From Variovorax sp. 770b2 (GTDB lineage: Bacteria > Pseudomonadota > Gammaproteobacteria > Burkholderiales > Burkholderiaceae_C), in NCBI RefSeq assembly GCF_900115685.1, contig NZ_FOXJ01000009.1, positions 124,001 to 188,000 on the forward strand: a stretch of DNA of 64,000 bases, written 5' to 3'. Both the position numbers and the translations under genes were made by a program. The notes beneath the pieces were generated by a model. It made no database searches. It saw nothing but the letters and a program-made list of their open reading frames with translations, and was not told the DNA's origin. Below, in pieces: positions 1 through 7,550 of this stretch (its first letter is position 1; every line of letters starts with the position of its first letter).

Positions 1-51
1 TATGGCATGGGGCGATCATATTCGATCGGAGAATCGAATCACTACGATCTG

Positions 52-80
52 TTGACATAACCAAAATGATCGCATAAGAT
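52..80 (+). promoter_or_regulatory. sigma70-type promoter of the CBASS operon
   Basis: A perfect -35 hexamer TTGACA (52-57) is followed after exactly 17 bases by TAAGAT (75-80), four of six matches to the -10 consensus. It lies about 30 bases upstream of the first small gene of the CBASS-like operon, whose RBS is AGGAG at 98-102. It is the only promoter-like element seen ahead of these co-directional genes, so it probably drives all four. This is inference from spacing and match. Confidence 0.6.
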
Positions 81-108
81 TTTGGAATTACAGCAGCAGG
101 AGCTTTCC

Positions 109-291
109 ATGGCGAAGAACAAACTGATCGGTGACAACGCTCGCGTCGGCGCGGTGAAAGACCGCTCCCAAGTGTTCAACCCGACCAACCAGGTCTGGAC
201 CAAGCGCGATTCGGACTCCGGACGCTTCATGGACCAGAAGGCAGACGGCGAACCGTTCAAGGGCGTTCGCAAGGAAAAACCGAGTAACTAA
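109..291 (+). CDS. Small conserved protein leading the CBASS operon
   Basis: This 60-residue basic protein starts at ATG 109 behind AGGAG, rather than at the upstream in-frame codon at 82. It has no membrane segment and is rich in Lys, Arg, Asp and Gly, with a pattern of short polar motifs (RVGAVKDRSQV, TKRDSDSGRFMD, PFKGVRKEK). It precedes the nucleotidyltransferase by about 60 bases in the same direction and is nearest the promoter. From memory, similar ~60-residue proteins occur widely in proteobacteria beside nucleotidyltransferase or defence genes, but no function is established that I know. It may be a regulator or accessory factor of the system, or only a passenger. Confidence 0.7.
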   Translation: MAKNKLIGDNARVGAVKDRSQVFNPTNQVWTKRDSDSGRFMDQKADGEPFKGVRKEKPSN

Positions 292-349
292 CGCGGGCGG
301 GGAAGGACCGGCGCTTGCGGTCTCCACCCCTTCGCATAGAGACCTACAC

Positions 350-1606
350 ATGCAACGCGATCTTCCCCAGCTTCCGACCCGCCGCCGTTTTTCCGGTGCG
401 GCGTCTGCGAAATTCTTTTACCTCGCCGAGAAGATCGCGAGGGTCTACGAGCCGACCACCACCCAGCTTGAGGAACTCGACCGCGCGTACGGGAGCACAG
501 GCGATTACCTGTCTACCTGCACGGAATTCGATGGCTTGCTGTATCGGGTTCACGCGCACGGCTCCCGACAGCTCGGAACGATGGTGCGGCCCATTGACGC
601 ATGCCGGACTGGCTACGACATCGACTTGGCTGCCTGCTTGGAAGCAGCCGGCATGCGCCGCTATGGCGGCCCGACCGGTCCTGCACTCCTCATCGAACAC
701 CTCTACGTCGCGTTAAAGCGCTACGCCGACCGGCACGGTCTGGAAATCAAGCGACACGAACGGTGCGTCACGCTGACCTACGCCGGCGGCATGACGGCCG
801 ATTTCGCGCCGATCATCGACGACCCCTCGCAGGTGGTGGTGCACGGCGACACGCACGCGAGCATCCCCGACCGCGACCTGCAGCGCTACATCTCCACCAA
901 CCCGCGCGGGTACTGCAAAGCCTTCGACCTCATCGCGCAAATCTCGCCGGCGTTCGAGCGCTCCACCGCGATGCACATGACATTCGATTCGATGCGAAAG
1001 TCCGAACTGGTGCCGCTGCCTGATGCGGACGAAGTTTTTGGTCGCCTGCTGTCGCGTCTGGTGCAGCTCACCAAGATCAATCGCAACATTCGGTTCGGTG
1101 CACCCTCGGGCACGTTGGATCTGGCACCGCCCTCGAGTTTCCTCACGACCCTTGTCGCCAATGCCTACGCGATTGAAGCGCCCAAGCCGCACGATGGCCC
1201 CATGGACCTGCTGCTGGACATGGTGTCGCTGATGCCCAAGCTTTTCCAGCGCCTCCAGTTGCCTGAAGGCAGGGAGTTTTGGTATCTCAGCAACCCGACC
1301 GCCCTGAACGACAACCTGGCAGGTTGCATGGACACGAACTCCAAGCAGAAGGCGTTCGATGCTTGGCACGAACGCCTGCAGACGGACCTGACCGCCCTCG
1401 TTGATGCCATCGATCAAAGCGCCGGCCTCGACGTCATTGCCAAGGCTGCCGAACGCGCATTTGGGGACCGTGCAAAGAACGCGGTGCTCGAGGACAACGC
1501 CGCACGGCGCGAGGAAAAGAGGATGTCGGGCCAGGCTGTCTTCATCGCTGGCGGGTCTGCTGCGATTTCCACACCGAGCCGCGCCCACACCAATTTCGGT
1601 GATTGA
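350..1606 (+). CDS. CBASS CD-NTase-like nucleotidyltransferase
   Basis: A 418-residue protein with the nucleotidyltransferase signature of cGAS/DncV-like enzymes: GSxxxGT at residues 71-77, the metal-binding pair D90-x-D92 (GYDIDLA) and a third acidic residue at D151 (TADFAP). Such enzymes make cyclic di- or oligonucleotides after phage infection, and these activate an effector. The size and full triad suggest an active enzyme. It sits directly upstream of an E2-like gene (overlap TGATG at 1604-1608) and an S-4TM protein, the standard neighbourhood of type II 'short' CBASS. The clade and the nucleotide product cannot be read from the sequence. A CCA-type or kanamycin nucleotidyltransferase is less likely given this context. 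Confidence 0.88.
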   Translation: MQRDLPQLPTRRRFSGAASAKFFYLAEKIARVYEPTTTQLEELDRAYGSTGDYLSTCTEFDGLLYRVHAHGSRQLGTMVRPIDACRTGYDIDLAACLEAAGMRRYGGPTGPALLIEHLYVALKRYADRHGLEIKRHERCVTLTYAGGMTADFAPIIDDPSQVVVHGDTHASIPDRDLQRYISTNPRGYCKAFDLIAQISPAFERSTAMHMTFDSMRKSELVPLPDADEVFGRLLSRLVQLTKINRNIRFGAPSGTLDLAPPSSFLTTLVANAYAIEAPKPHDGPMDLLLDMVSLMPKLFQRLQLPEGREFWYLSNPTALNDNLAGCMDTNSKQKAFDAWHERLQTDLTALVDAIDQSAGLDVIAKAAERAFGDRAKNAVLEDNAARREEKRMSGQAVFIAGGSAAISTPSRAHTNFGD

Positions 1607-2058
1607 TGGGTCGCAGACCGAGCATGCCGGCTCCGACCCTGCCCGAGCGGGCTTACGAGCTGCGGGCGTTACGCTTTCCCGATGCGCAAGTGCAACTGGT
1701 TCAAGGTCGCGAGCTGCGCTTCCGGTTTGCGATCTCGCCGACGGCTTTCTCCCGTCAATATCAATGCCTGCTGGTGATGACGCGGACTGGCTTCCCGGAA
1801 ATGTTCATCCTGTCGCCCAATCTGCTCGAACTGTCAGATGGACGAACGCTTCCGCACATCTACCGACACGATGGTGGTGGCACCAAGCTCTGCCTCTGGC
1901 TCCCTCGCAAGAGCGAATGGTCTTCTCACATGCGACTGCTGGAGACCTACATCGCGTGGACCAGCGAGTGGCTGAATTATTTTGAAGAGTGGCTCGTGAC
2001 CGACCAGTGGGCGGGCGGCGGCGAGCATCCAGTGCCGAAGAAGAAGCGGTGGCGGTGA
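1606..2058 (+). CDS. Stand-alone E2-like (ubiquitin-conjugating fold) CBASS accessory protein
   Basis: A 150-residue protein beginning at ATG 1606, which shares its A with the stop of the CD-NTase gene. The second half carries the prokaryotic E2 pattern: HIYRHDGG, then a candidate catalytic Cys around residue 96 in LCLWLP, then a Trp-rich stretch (AWTSEWLNYFEEWL) and W-x-GGGEHP before a basic tail (PKKKRWR). Type II short CBASS operons encode an E2 without the fused E1 and without a Cap3 protease. The E2 is known to act on the C-terminus of the CD-NTase to prime it. No E1 or JAB-domain gene is present here. The assignment rests on motif pattern plus gene order. Confidence 0.8.
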   Translation: MGRRPSMPAPTLPERAYELRALRFPDAQVQLVQGRELRFRFAISPTAFSRQYQCLLVMTRTGFPEMFILSPNLLELSDGRTLPHIYRHDGGGTKLCLWLPRKSEWSSHMRLLETYIAWTSEWLNYFEEWLVTDQWAGGGEHPVPKKKRWR

Positions 2059-2110
2059 CGCCGCCGAATTGAACTACGTCAGTCAAAAACAATGGGAGCA
2101 GAGGGATCGC

Positions 2111-3019
2111 ATGAACCAGATCATCACGAAGCAGAACGAGCGGTATTCACTGCAGCTACTCAGCGCGCAACGGCAAACTTATTCGGACGCCAAGTGCTTG
2201 CTGGCTTTCCAACTGGTGCTGATTGGGCCACTGGCAGCAGCGACGGCCATGGTGAGCATCTTCGTGCCCGACTGGAAGATCATTGTTGCGCTGTGGGGAG
2301 TAATCGTCCTTGTGCTCGATCTCGGGTACTTCACTCCAAAGCAAAAACGTCTTCGTGAATCCGGTGCCCGAATCCAGGAACGCTTCGACTGCGAGGTGTT
2401 CAACCTGAGTTGGGATGCAACGCGAGTGGGCGGCCAGGAGCCGCATGAAAACGTGATCCGACAGTCTGCCCGCTATCAAAAGATCGCCCACACGATGACG
2501 CCGCTGGAGGACTGGTACTCGGTGGTGGTGGGCAGCCTGCCTTTGCCAATGGCCCGCCTAGTCTGTCAGCGTACCAACTGCTGGTGGGATGCCGAGCAGC
2601 GTCGAAAATACGCGTCCGTTGTTGGAGGCATCTTGCTCGCAAGTTTCCTTATCGTGCTTGCCCTAGGCGTTTTTGCAAAGCTCTCGGTCAATGAGTTGAT
2701 CTTGATTGTGCTGTTCCCCATGTTGTCGACTTTGAAGCAAGCCTATCAACAATGGAGCGACAACCGTGAGGCCGCCAACAGGCTGGACATTCTCCGCGCG
2801 TGCGCAGAGAAATCCTGGAAGGCCGCGCTCAACGGAGCAGACGACCGTAAGCTAGAAAATGAGTCGCGAGCTTTGCAAGGAGAGATTTTTGACGGGCGGA
2901 AGCGCAATCCATTGGTCTTCGATTTCCTCTTCAAACGCTTGCGCGATGAACATGAGGCGCAGATGGACTCGGGTGCAGCACATCTCGTAGCTGAAGCGGA
3001 GCAGGCCATGAAGCCCTGA
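2111..3019 (+). CDS. S-4TM family putative pore-forming CBASS effector
   Basis: A 302-residue protein. I place the start at ATG 2111 (MNQIITKQNERY) because this matches the usual beginning of S-4TM proteins and has GAGG upstream, rather than the TTG at 2069. Two hydrophobic hairpins are visible: one at about residues 30-75 (AFQLVLIGPLAAATAMV, IIVALWGVIVLVLDLGY) and one at about 175-220 (VVGGILLASFLIVLALGVF, LILIVLFPML). A soluble helical domain precedes the second hairpin and another follows it. In CBASS such proteins sense the cyclic nucleotide and permeabilise the inner membrane, killing the infected cell. It is the last gene of the operon and converges on hsdR. Confidence 0.82.
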   Translation: MNQIITKQNERYSLQLLSAQRQTYSDAKCLLAFQLVLIGPLAAATAMVSIFVPDWKIIVALWGVIVLVLDLGYFTPKQKRLRESGARIQERFDCEVFNLSWDATRVGGQEPHENVIRQSARYQKIAHTMTPLEDWYSVVVGSLPLPMARLVCQRTNCWWDAEQRRKYASVVGGILLASFLIVLALGVFAKLSVNELILIVLFPMLSTLKQAYQQWSDNREAANRLDILRACAEKSWKAALNGADDRKLENESRALQGEIFDGRKRNPLVFDFLFKRLRDEHEAQMDSGAAHLVAEAEQAMKP

Positions 3020-3123
3020 GAGCCAAATCTCTATAAAAGCAAAAGCTTGGGCCCGTTCAGCCCGTCGCCCGGTGCGCGTCCATCAGAAGACGCACAGGCC
3101 TATGTCGAGATGAGTCCAAACGG

Positions 3124-6100
3124 CTACATCGACCCGTTTTGACCTCTGGCCTTTTCGTAGACCTCCGGCAACAGCAGGTCGGCAATCTCCTCAAAAACCT
3201 TCGGGTTCTGCAGAGCCTGCTCGGACATCGAGTGGTGACTCTCAAGTGCCCGGATGATGGCCTGCGACAGCACGGATCTGTAGTTCCCGTTGGCAAACTG
3301 ACCGGCCGTTGAATTCGCCTTGGCTTGCTCGGCGAGCGCTGCATCTTCAATCGCATTGCCTATGACCGCGGTCGCCCATCCTTCAGTCTCGCTTTCGCTG
3401 TGCTTGCCAGCAAAGATTTCATTCATCTTCATGATGATGGTCGACAAACGGAGCTTCGGATCATCCCAAGCGGCGCCGCCGCCGGCCGCCATGGGATCTA
3501 GCTTCTTTGCTTCGCCGGCGCCGAGATCCAACGCGTGCTCGGTTTTGTTCTTCAGCTTGTAGCCCGCCAGGCGGGCAGCACCCTCGATCGAAATCGGATC
3601 GTCCTCCTGCCCGTGCAGTCGCGGCTGCAGCATCTTCAAAAAAGCATGCAGCTTTTCCAGATCGGCATCGTTGTAGTCGACGATCTGGGACAGGAAGTCG
3701 TAGGCCGTGATGAAGGTGCCAGCATCGCGTCGGAAAAGCTCCTGCTCTTCTTTCAGCAGATCGACGTACCGCTCATGCGCCTGCTTCAAATGCGCCTGAA
3801 AGGCCTGGTCGTTGCGCGTGCTGAAATACAACTTCGAGAAGGCCTCAATCTCCTCCCAGAGGTACACGCCCGCGGCGTCCAGCTTCTCGCGCATGTGATG
3901 CGGCAGGTTGCGGTCGGTGAGACTGGAAAGCGCAGCCGTGCGATAGAACGGCATGAACGCCTTCAGCACGTCCTCCGCCTTGTTCCGGAAGTCCAAAACG
4001 AAGGTCGACTCCTTGCCAGGGAACATGCGGTTCAAACGCGAAAGCGTCTGCACAGCCATCACGTCGTCGAGCCGCTTGTCGACGTACATTGCGCACAGCA
4101 ACGGCTGGTCGAAGCCAGTCTGAAACTTGTTTGCCACCAACAGGACACGGTACTCGTCGGTGTTAAACTTTTCCTTGATCAAGTCGTCCTTGATCTTCGG
4201 CTTCCCGCCGTTCACGTCGCCCTCACCAGCGTCGACCACCCCGTATTCATCGTCCGTGATCGTTCCTGAATAGGCCACCAAGGCCTTGAAGTCGTGGTAC
4301 CCGGCCTTGGCCATGTACTTGTCGAATTCCTTCTTGTAGCGCACAGCTGCCTTGCGGCTGTCTGTGACCACCATTGCTTTTGCTTGGCCGTTCAGCAGGC
4401 CCATCACGTGGTCGCGGAAGTGCTCGATGATCATCGCCACCTTCTGCGCCACGCTGGTCGGGTGCAGGGCGACGTACTGAAACAGCTTCTTGCGGGCCTT
4501 GCCCGACTTCATCTCTTGGTCCTTACCTTGCTGTTCGAGCTTGAACGCAGCGTCGTACGTCACGTAGCCCTTAAGCACGTCCAAGATGAATTTTTCCTCG
4601 ATCGCCTGGCGCATCGAGTAGACATGGAAAGGCACGGGCAACCCGTCCGGGCCTTTGCGTCCGAACAGTTCAAGGGTCTTGGCTTTGGGCGTGGCGGTGA
4701 AGGCGTAGTAGCTGATGTTGGTCGGTCGCTTGCGGGCACTCATCAGCCTTGCCACCAGATCTTCACTCGTGACTTCCTTGTCCTCGTCGCCTTCCTTCTC
4801 GAGTTCGCTGGCCTCGGCCGTGAAACCTTCCTTGTTCAACGCTTCGCGCAACTGGACAGCCGTTTTTCCTGACTGAGAAGAGTGGGCTTCGTCGACGATC
4901 ACGGCGAAGCTTCGGCCCTTCATCGAGCCAGTCTTCTTGATCACGTGCGGAAACTTTTGCAGCGTCGTCACAATGATTTTGGCTTCGCCGTCAAGGGCCT
5001 TCGCCAACTGCGTGGAATCCTCGTCAATGCGAACCACCACGCCAGGCGTAGCCTCGAACTGCTTGATCGTGTCCTGTAGCTGCTGGTCGAGCACGTTCCG
5101 ATCGGTGATGACGATGACGGATGTGAACACCTTGTTGTTGTGGGCGTCGAAGAGCGACGACAAACGGTGCGCGACCCATCCGATCGTGTTCGATTTCCCC
5201 GAACCGGCTGAGTGCTGCACTAGGTAGGTCTTGCCTACGCCTTCCTTCAGGGTTGACTTAAGCAGTTCATTGACGGCATCGTGCTGGTGGTAGCGCGGAA
5301 ACAGCAGTGAAGACGAAAGCGCCTTCTTGCCGGTCTTCACATGTATCGACTCTTTGACCTCCACCGAGATGAACTTCCCCAAGATGTCGAGAAAGGCCTC
5401 GCGCTTGAAGATCTCATGCCACAGGTACGCCGTGGCATGGCCTCGTTCGTGGTCCGCCGGATTGCCGGCGCTTGCGCCGCCAAGACCATCCGCGATGCCG
5501 CGGTTGAACGGCAGGAAGCGCGTCTTCGCACCGTCGAGCTTGGTCGTCATCCGCACTTCGTCGCTGCTGAGCGCAAAGTGAACAAGTACACGCGATCCGA
5601 ACGTGAGCAGGGGCTCCGGCATGTTTGACGGCGGGTCGACCGGCAGCCGATCTTGCCTGTACTGCTTCACCGCGGCCTCAATCGACTGGGTGGTCTCGAC
5701 CTTGAGCTCGATGGTCGCGACAGGAATGCCGTTGACGAACAGCACCAGGTCGATGTTGTTGCCGTTGTGCAAGGAGTAGTGCACTTGACGAACGACACGC
5801 AGGATGTTGCCGTTGAACTCGCTCCACAGCTTGGGATTCAGGCCGTTTACCGGCGCGAACTGCGCCATCTTGAAAGTCGAGGCGATGTGTTTAAAGCCCT
5901 TGCGCAGCACATGGAGTGAGCCCCAGAGTTGCGGATCGTCCTTCTTGATCGTCTTGCGATCGCGATCAAGCTCCTTTGCGAGGATCGCTGCGAACTCGCG
6001 TTCCGCGTCGGCGTTAGTGCCGTGGTCGGCCGCAAACTTCGTCCACGTTTCAGGCTGCGTGGCCTTCACCCAGGTGATCGCGTCCGCAGGGTACAGCGCC

Positions 6101-6237
6101 ATGCGCTTGTCGTAGCCGGCGTCGTAAGCGTGGCTCTTGACGAACGGAAGCGGACCGTCGAAAAGCCAGCCGTTGCCCTGCAGATGCTTGCAAATCTCGT
6201 CTTCGAAAACCACTTCTTGGTGGATCAGTGAGCTCAT
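3124..6237 (-). CDS. hsdR: Type I restriction enzyme, R subunit
   Basis: A 1037-residue HsdR of normal length. The N-terminal nuclease domain shows D163 and E177-L-K179 (PD-(D/E)XK core) followed by QxxxY. The SF2 translocase begins with Walker A GSGKS at 345-349 and has DEAH at 449-452 and a TATPK-type motif III further on. The C-terminal helical part binds the methylase core. It cleaves DNA lacking the cognate adenine methylation after ATP-driven translocation. Its ATG overlaps the hsdS stop by 4 bases (6234-6237), so it is translationally coupled as the last gene of the operon. Confidence 0.97.
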   Translation of the reverse strand: MSSLIHQEVVFEDEICKHLQGNGWLFDGPLPFVKSHAYDAGYDKRMALYPADAITWVKATQPETWTKFAADHGTNADAEREFAAILAKELDRDRKTIKKDDPQLWGSLHVLRKGFKHIASTFKMAQFAPVNGLNPKLWSEFNGNILRVVRQVHYSLHNGNNIDLVLFVNGIPVATIELKVETTQSIEAAVKQYRQDRLPVDPPSNMPEPLLTFGSRVLVHFALSSDEVRMTTKLDGAKTRFLPFNRGIADGLGGASAGNPADHERGHATAYLWHEIFKREAFLDILGKFISVEVKESIHVKTGKKALSSSLLFPRYHQHDAVNELLKSTLKEGVGKTYLVQHSAGSGKSNTIGWVAHRLSSLFDAHNNKVFTSVIVITDRNVLDQQLQDTIKQFEATPGVVVRIDEDSTQLAKALDGEAKIIVTTLQKFPHVIKKTGSMKGRSFAVIVDEAHSSQSGKTAVQLREALNKEGFTAEASELEKEGDEDKEVTSEDLVARLMSARKRPTNISYYAFTATPKAKTLELFGRKGPDGLPVPFHVYSMRQAIEEKFILDVLKGYVTYDAAFKLEQQGKDQEMKSGKARKKLFQYVALHPTSVAQKVAMIIEHFRDHVMGLLNGQAKAMVVTDSRKAAVRYKKEFDKYMAKAGYHDFKALVAYSGTITDDEYGVVDAGEGDVNGGKPKIKDDLIKEKFNTDEYRVLLVANKFQTGFDQPLLCAMYVDKRLDDVMAVQTLSRLNRMFPGKESTFVLDFRNKAEDVLKAFMPFYRTAALSSLTDRNLPHHMREKLDAAGVYLWEEIEAFSKLYFSTRNDQAFQAHLKQAHERYVDLLKEEQELFRRDAGTFITAYDFLSQIVDYNDADLEKLHAFLKMLQPRLHGQEDDPISIEGAARLAGYKLKNKTEHALDLGAGEAKKLDPMAAGGGAAWDDPKLRLSTIIMKMNEIFAGKHSESETEGWATAVIGNAIEDAALAEQAKANSTAGQFANGNYRSVLSQAIIRALESHHSMSEQALQNPKVFEEIADLLLPEVYEKARGQNGSM

Positions 6238-7550
6238 GCTGCCTCGAGTTCTTTTTTGCTTTGGAAGTTGTGGCGGAGGTCGATACGGCCGAGGACGGCG
6301 TCAGTAATCGTGGTCGAGCGCAGTTCGGTCAGCAGATCAATCTCCTTCCGAGCATGTTCGGCGAGATCAGAAAGCCGAAGTAGTTCATCGTTCAAGCTTT
6401 TAAGCAAACGGCCTCTCTCGGCTTCGGGGGGGAGCAATACTGGAAATTCCTTGACGTTCCCCTGGCTAATCGACGCCAGATTCGTACTTTGTTTGGCGTT
6501 GTTCATGAAGTAAAACTTCGCGTACGCCGTTCTCGTAATCGCAGCGAGCCATGGCGCGATAGTCGCGTCGTCAAGTCGCACTGCAAACACATGGTTCTGG
6601 TGAATGCACGGAGATACCTCGCCGGACCACATGGCGCCTCGGCCCACCTTGTCGTAGTCACCGCCTTCGTTCATCAATACATCGCCTGGCCGCAAGGCAT
6701 AGCGTTCGACTTCGTCGTCTGAAACCTCGATCAGCGAGACCGATGACAAGTCCAGATACCCGTCTTGAACATTGGCAACTCTGAGGTAGGGTACTTCCAC
6801 CATGGAAGTGCCGCCGTACTTCTTGCCTTTCGCAACCCCGGACCGGATTTGCCCGAGAAACTTCAGTCGCACCAAGTTCCATCCACGTGGAATCTTTGGG
6901 AGCCATTGGTCGCCACTTTCAACGGACGCAAGCTCTGCTCCAGTCAGAATTTGAGTAAGGCGAGAATTCTTGAGCTGTTCCAGCGCTGAAAGCAAAATTT
7001 TTTTTGCTTCTATTAGCGCATCGATCCGCACTGTTTCGATGTCAAGAAAGGAGGCGATCGCACGTTGCTCCTGATGGCTAGGTATTGCAATAGGCACTCT
7101 TCCAAGGTCAGAAAAGGTAATGCTTTGCCGCATGCCAGATCCGAGTCCATAAAATACTTTAAGAATGTCGAGTGCTAGAAGCAAGTAGTAGGCGTACCTT
7201 GCTGAGCCCCACCAAGAACAGTCGAGGCCGACGTATGCAGATGTGATGATCCCCGGTTCTGTTACTTGACCGACACGCACACTTCGCTTGTCGTTCTGCA
7301 GATCCAGCAAGCGCAGAACCACATCCCCTGGGTAAAGCATTTGGTACGTCGAGTACGACGCAGGCCTTAGGCCATCAAAAGCTGAAGGGTCTTTTCTTTT
7401 GAGCTGGCCATAGCTCAGAGAAAGCAAAGTCGGCGTCATTTCAGAGGAGTTCTGCTCGTTTCTTTCTACAAAACATGCGGCGATGGGGCGCCTACTCCAA
7501 CGCGAGGGAATCTGCTCAAGCCATGGAGCACCCGACAGAGGTAGCATCAT
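6234..7550 (-). CDS. hsdS: Type I restriction-modification specificity subunit S
   Basis: A 438-residue protein with two target-recognition halves separated by conserved helical spacers (ASFLDIETVRIDALIEAKKILLSALEQLK in the middle, LNDELLRLSDLAEHARKEIDLLTELR near the end). The second half has the typical SGVAKGKKYGG and PYLRVANVQDGYLDL motifs. It determines the bipartite DNA target of both methylase and nuclease. The start ATG at 7550 overlaps the hsdM stop by 4 bases and its own stop overlaps hsdR by 4. TRD1 reads intact, with no frameshift or inverted repeat indicating a shuffling locus. Confidence 0.95.
   Translation of the reverse strand: MMLPLSGAPWLEQIPSRWSRRPIAACFVERNEQNSSEMTPTLLSLSYGQLKRKDPSAFDGLRPASYSTYQMLYPGDVVLRLLDLQNDKRSVRVGQVTEPGIITSAYVGLDCSWWGSARYAYYLLLALDILKVFYGLGSGMRQSITFSDLGRVPIAIPSHQEQRAIASFLDIETVRIDALIEAKKILLSALEQLKNSRLTQILTGAELASVESGDQWLPKIPRGWNLVRLKFLGQIRSGVAKGKKYGGTSMVEVPYLRVANVQDGYLDLSSVSLIEVSDDEVERYALRPGDVLMNEGGDYDKVGRGAMWSGEVSPCIHQNHVFAVRLDDATIAPWLAAITRTAYAKFYFMNNAKQSTNLASISQGNVKEFPVLLPPEAERGRLLKSLNDELLRLSDLAEHARKEIDLLTELRSTTITDAVLGRIDLRHNFQSKKELEAA

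Noticed and set aside
315..716. 133-codon plus-strand frame over the CD-NTase start
   Set aside because: Different frame from the conserved CD-NTase and without an RBS.
3020..3123. Possible terminator between the convergent S-4TM and hsdR genes
   Set aside because: No GC-rich hairpin followed by a T run could be found.
3535..4269. Long open frame on the plus strand inside hsdR (244 codons)
   Set aside because: Antisense to an intact, fully conserved HsdR; the product has no recognisable motif and reflects high GC.
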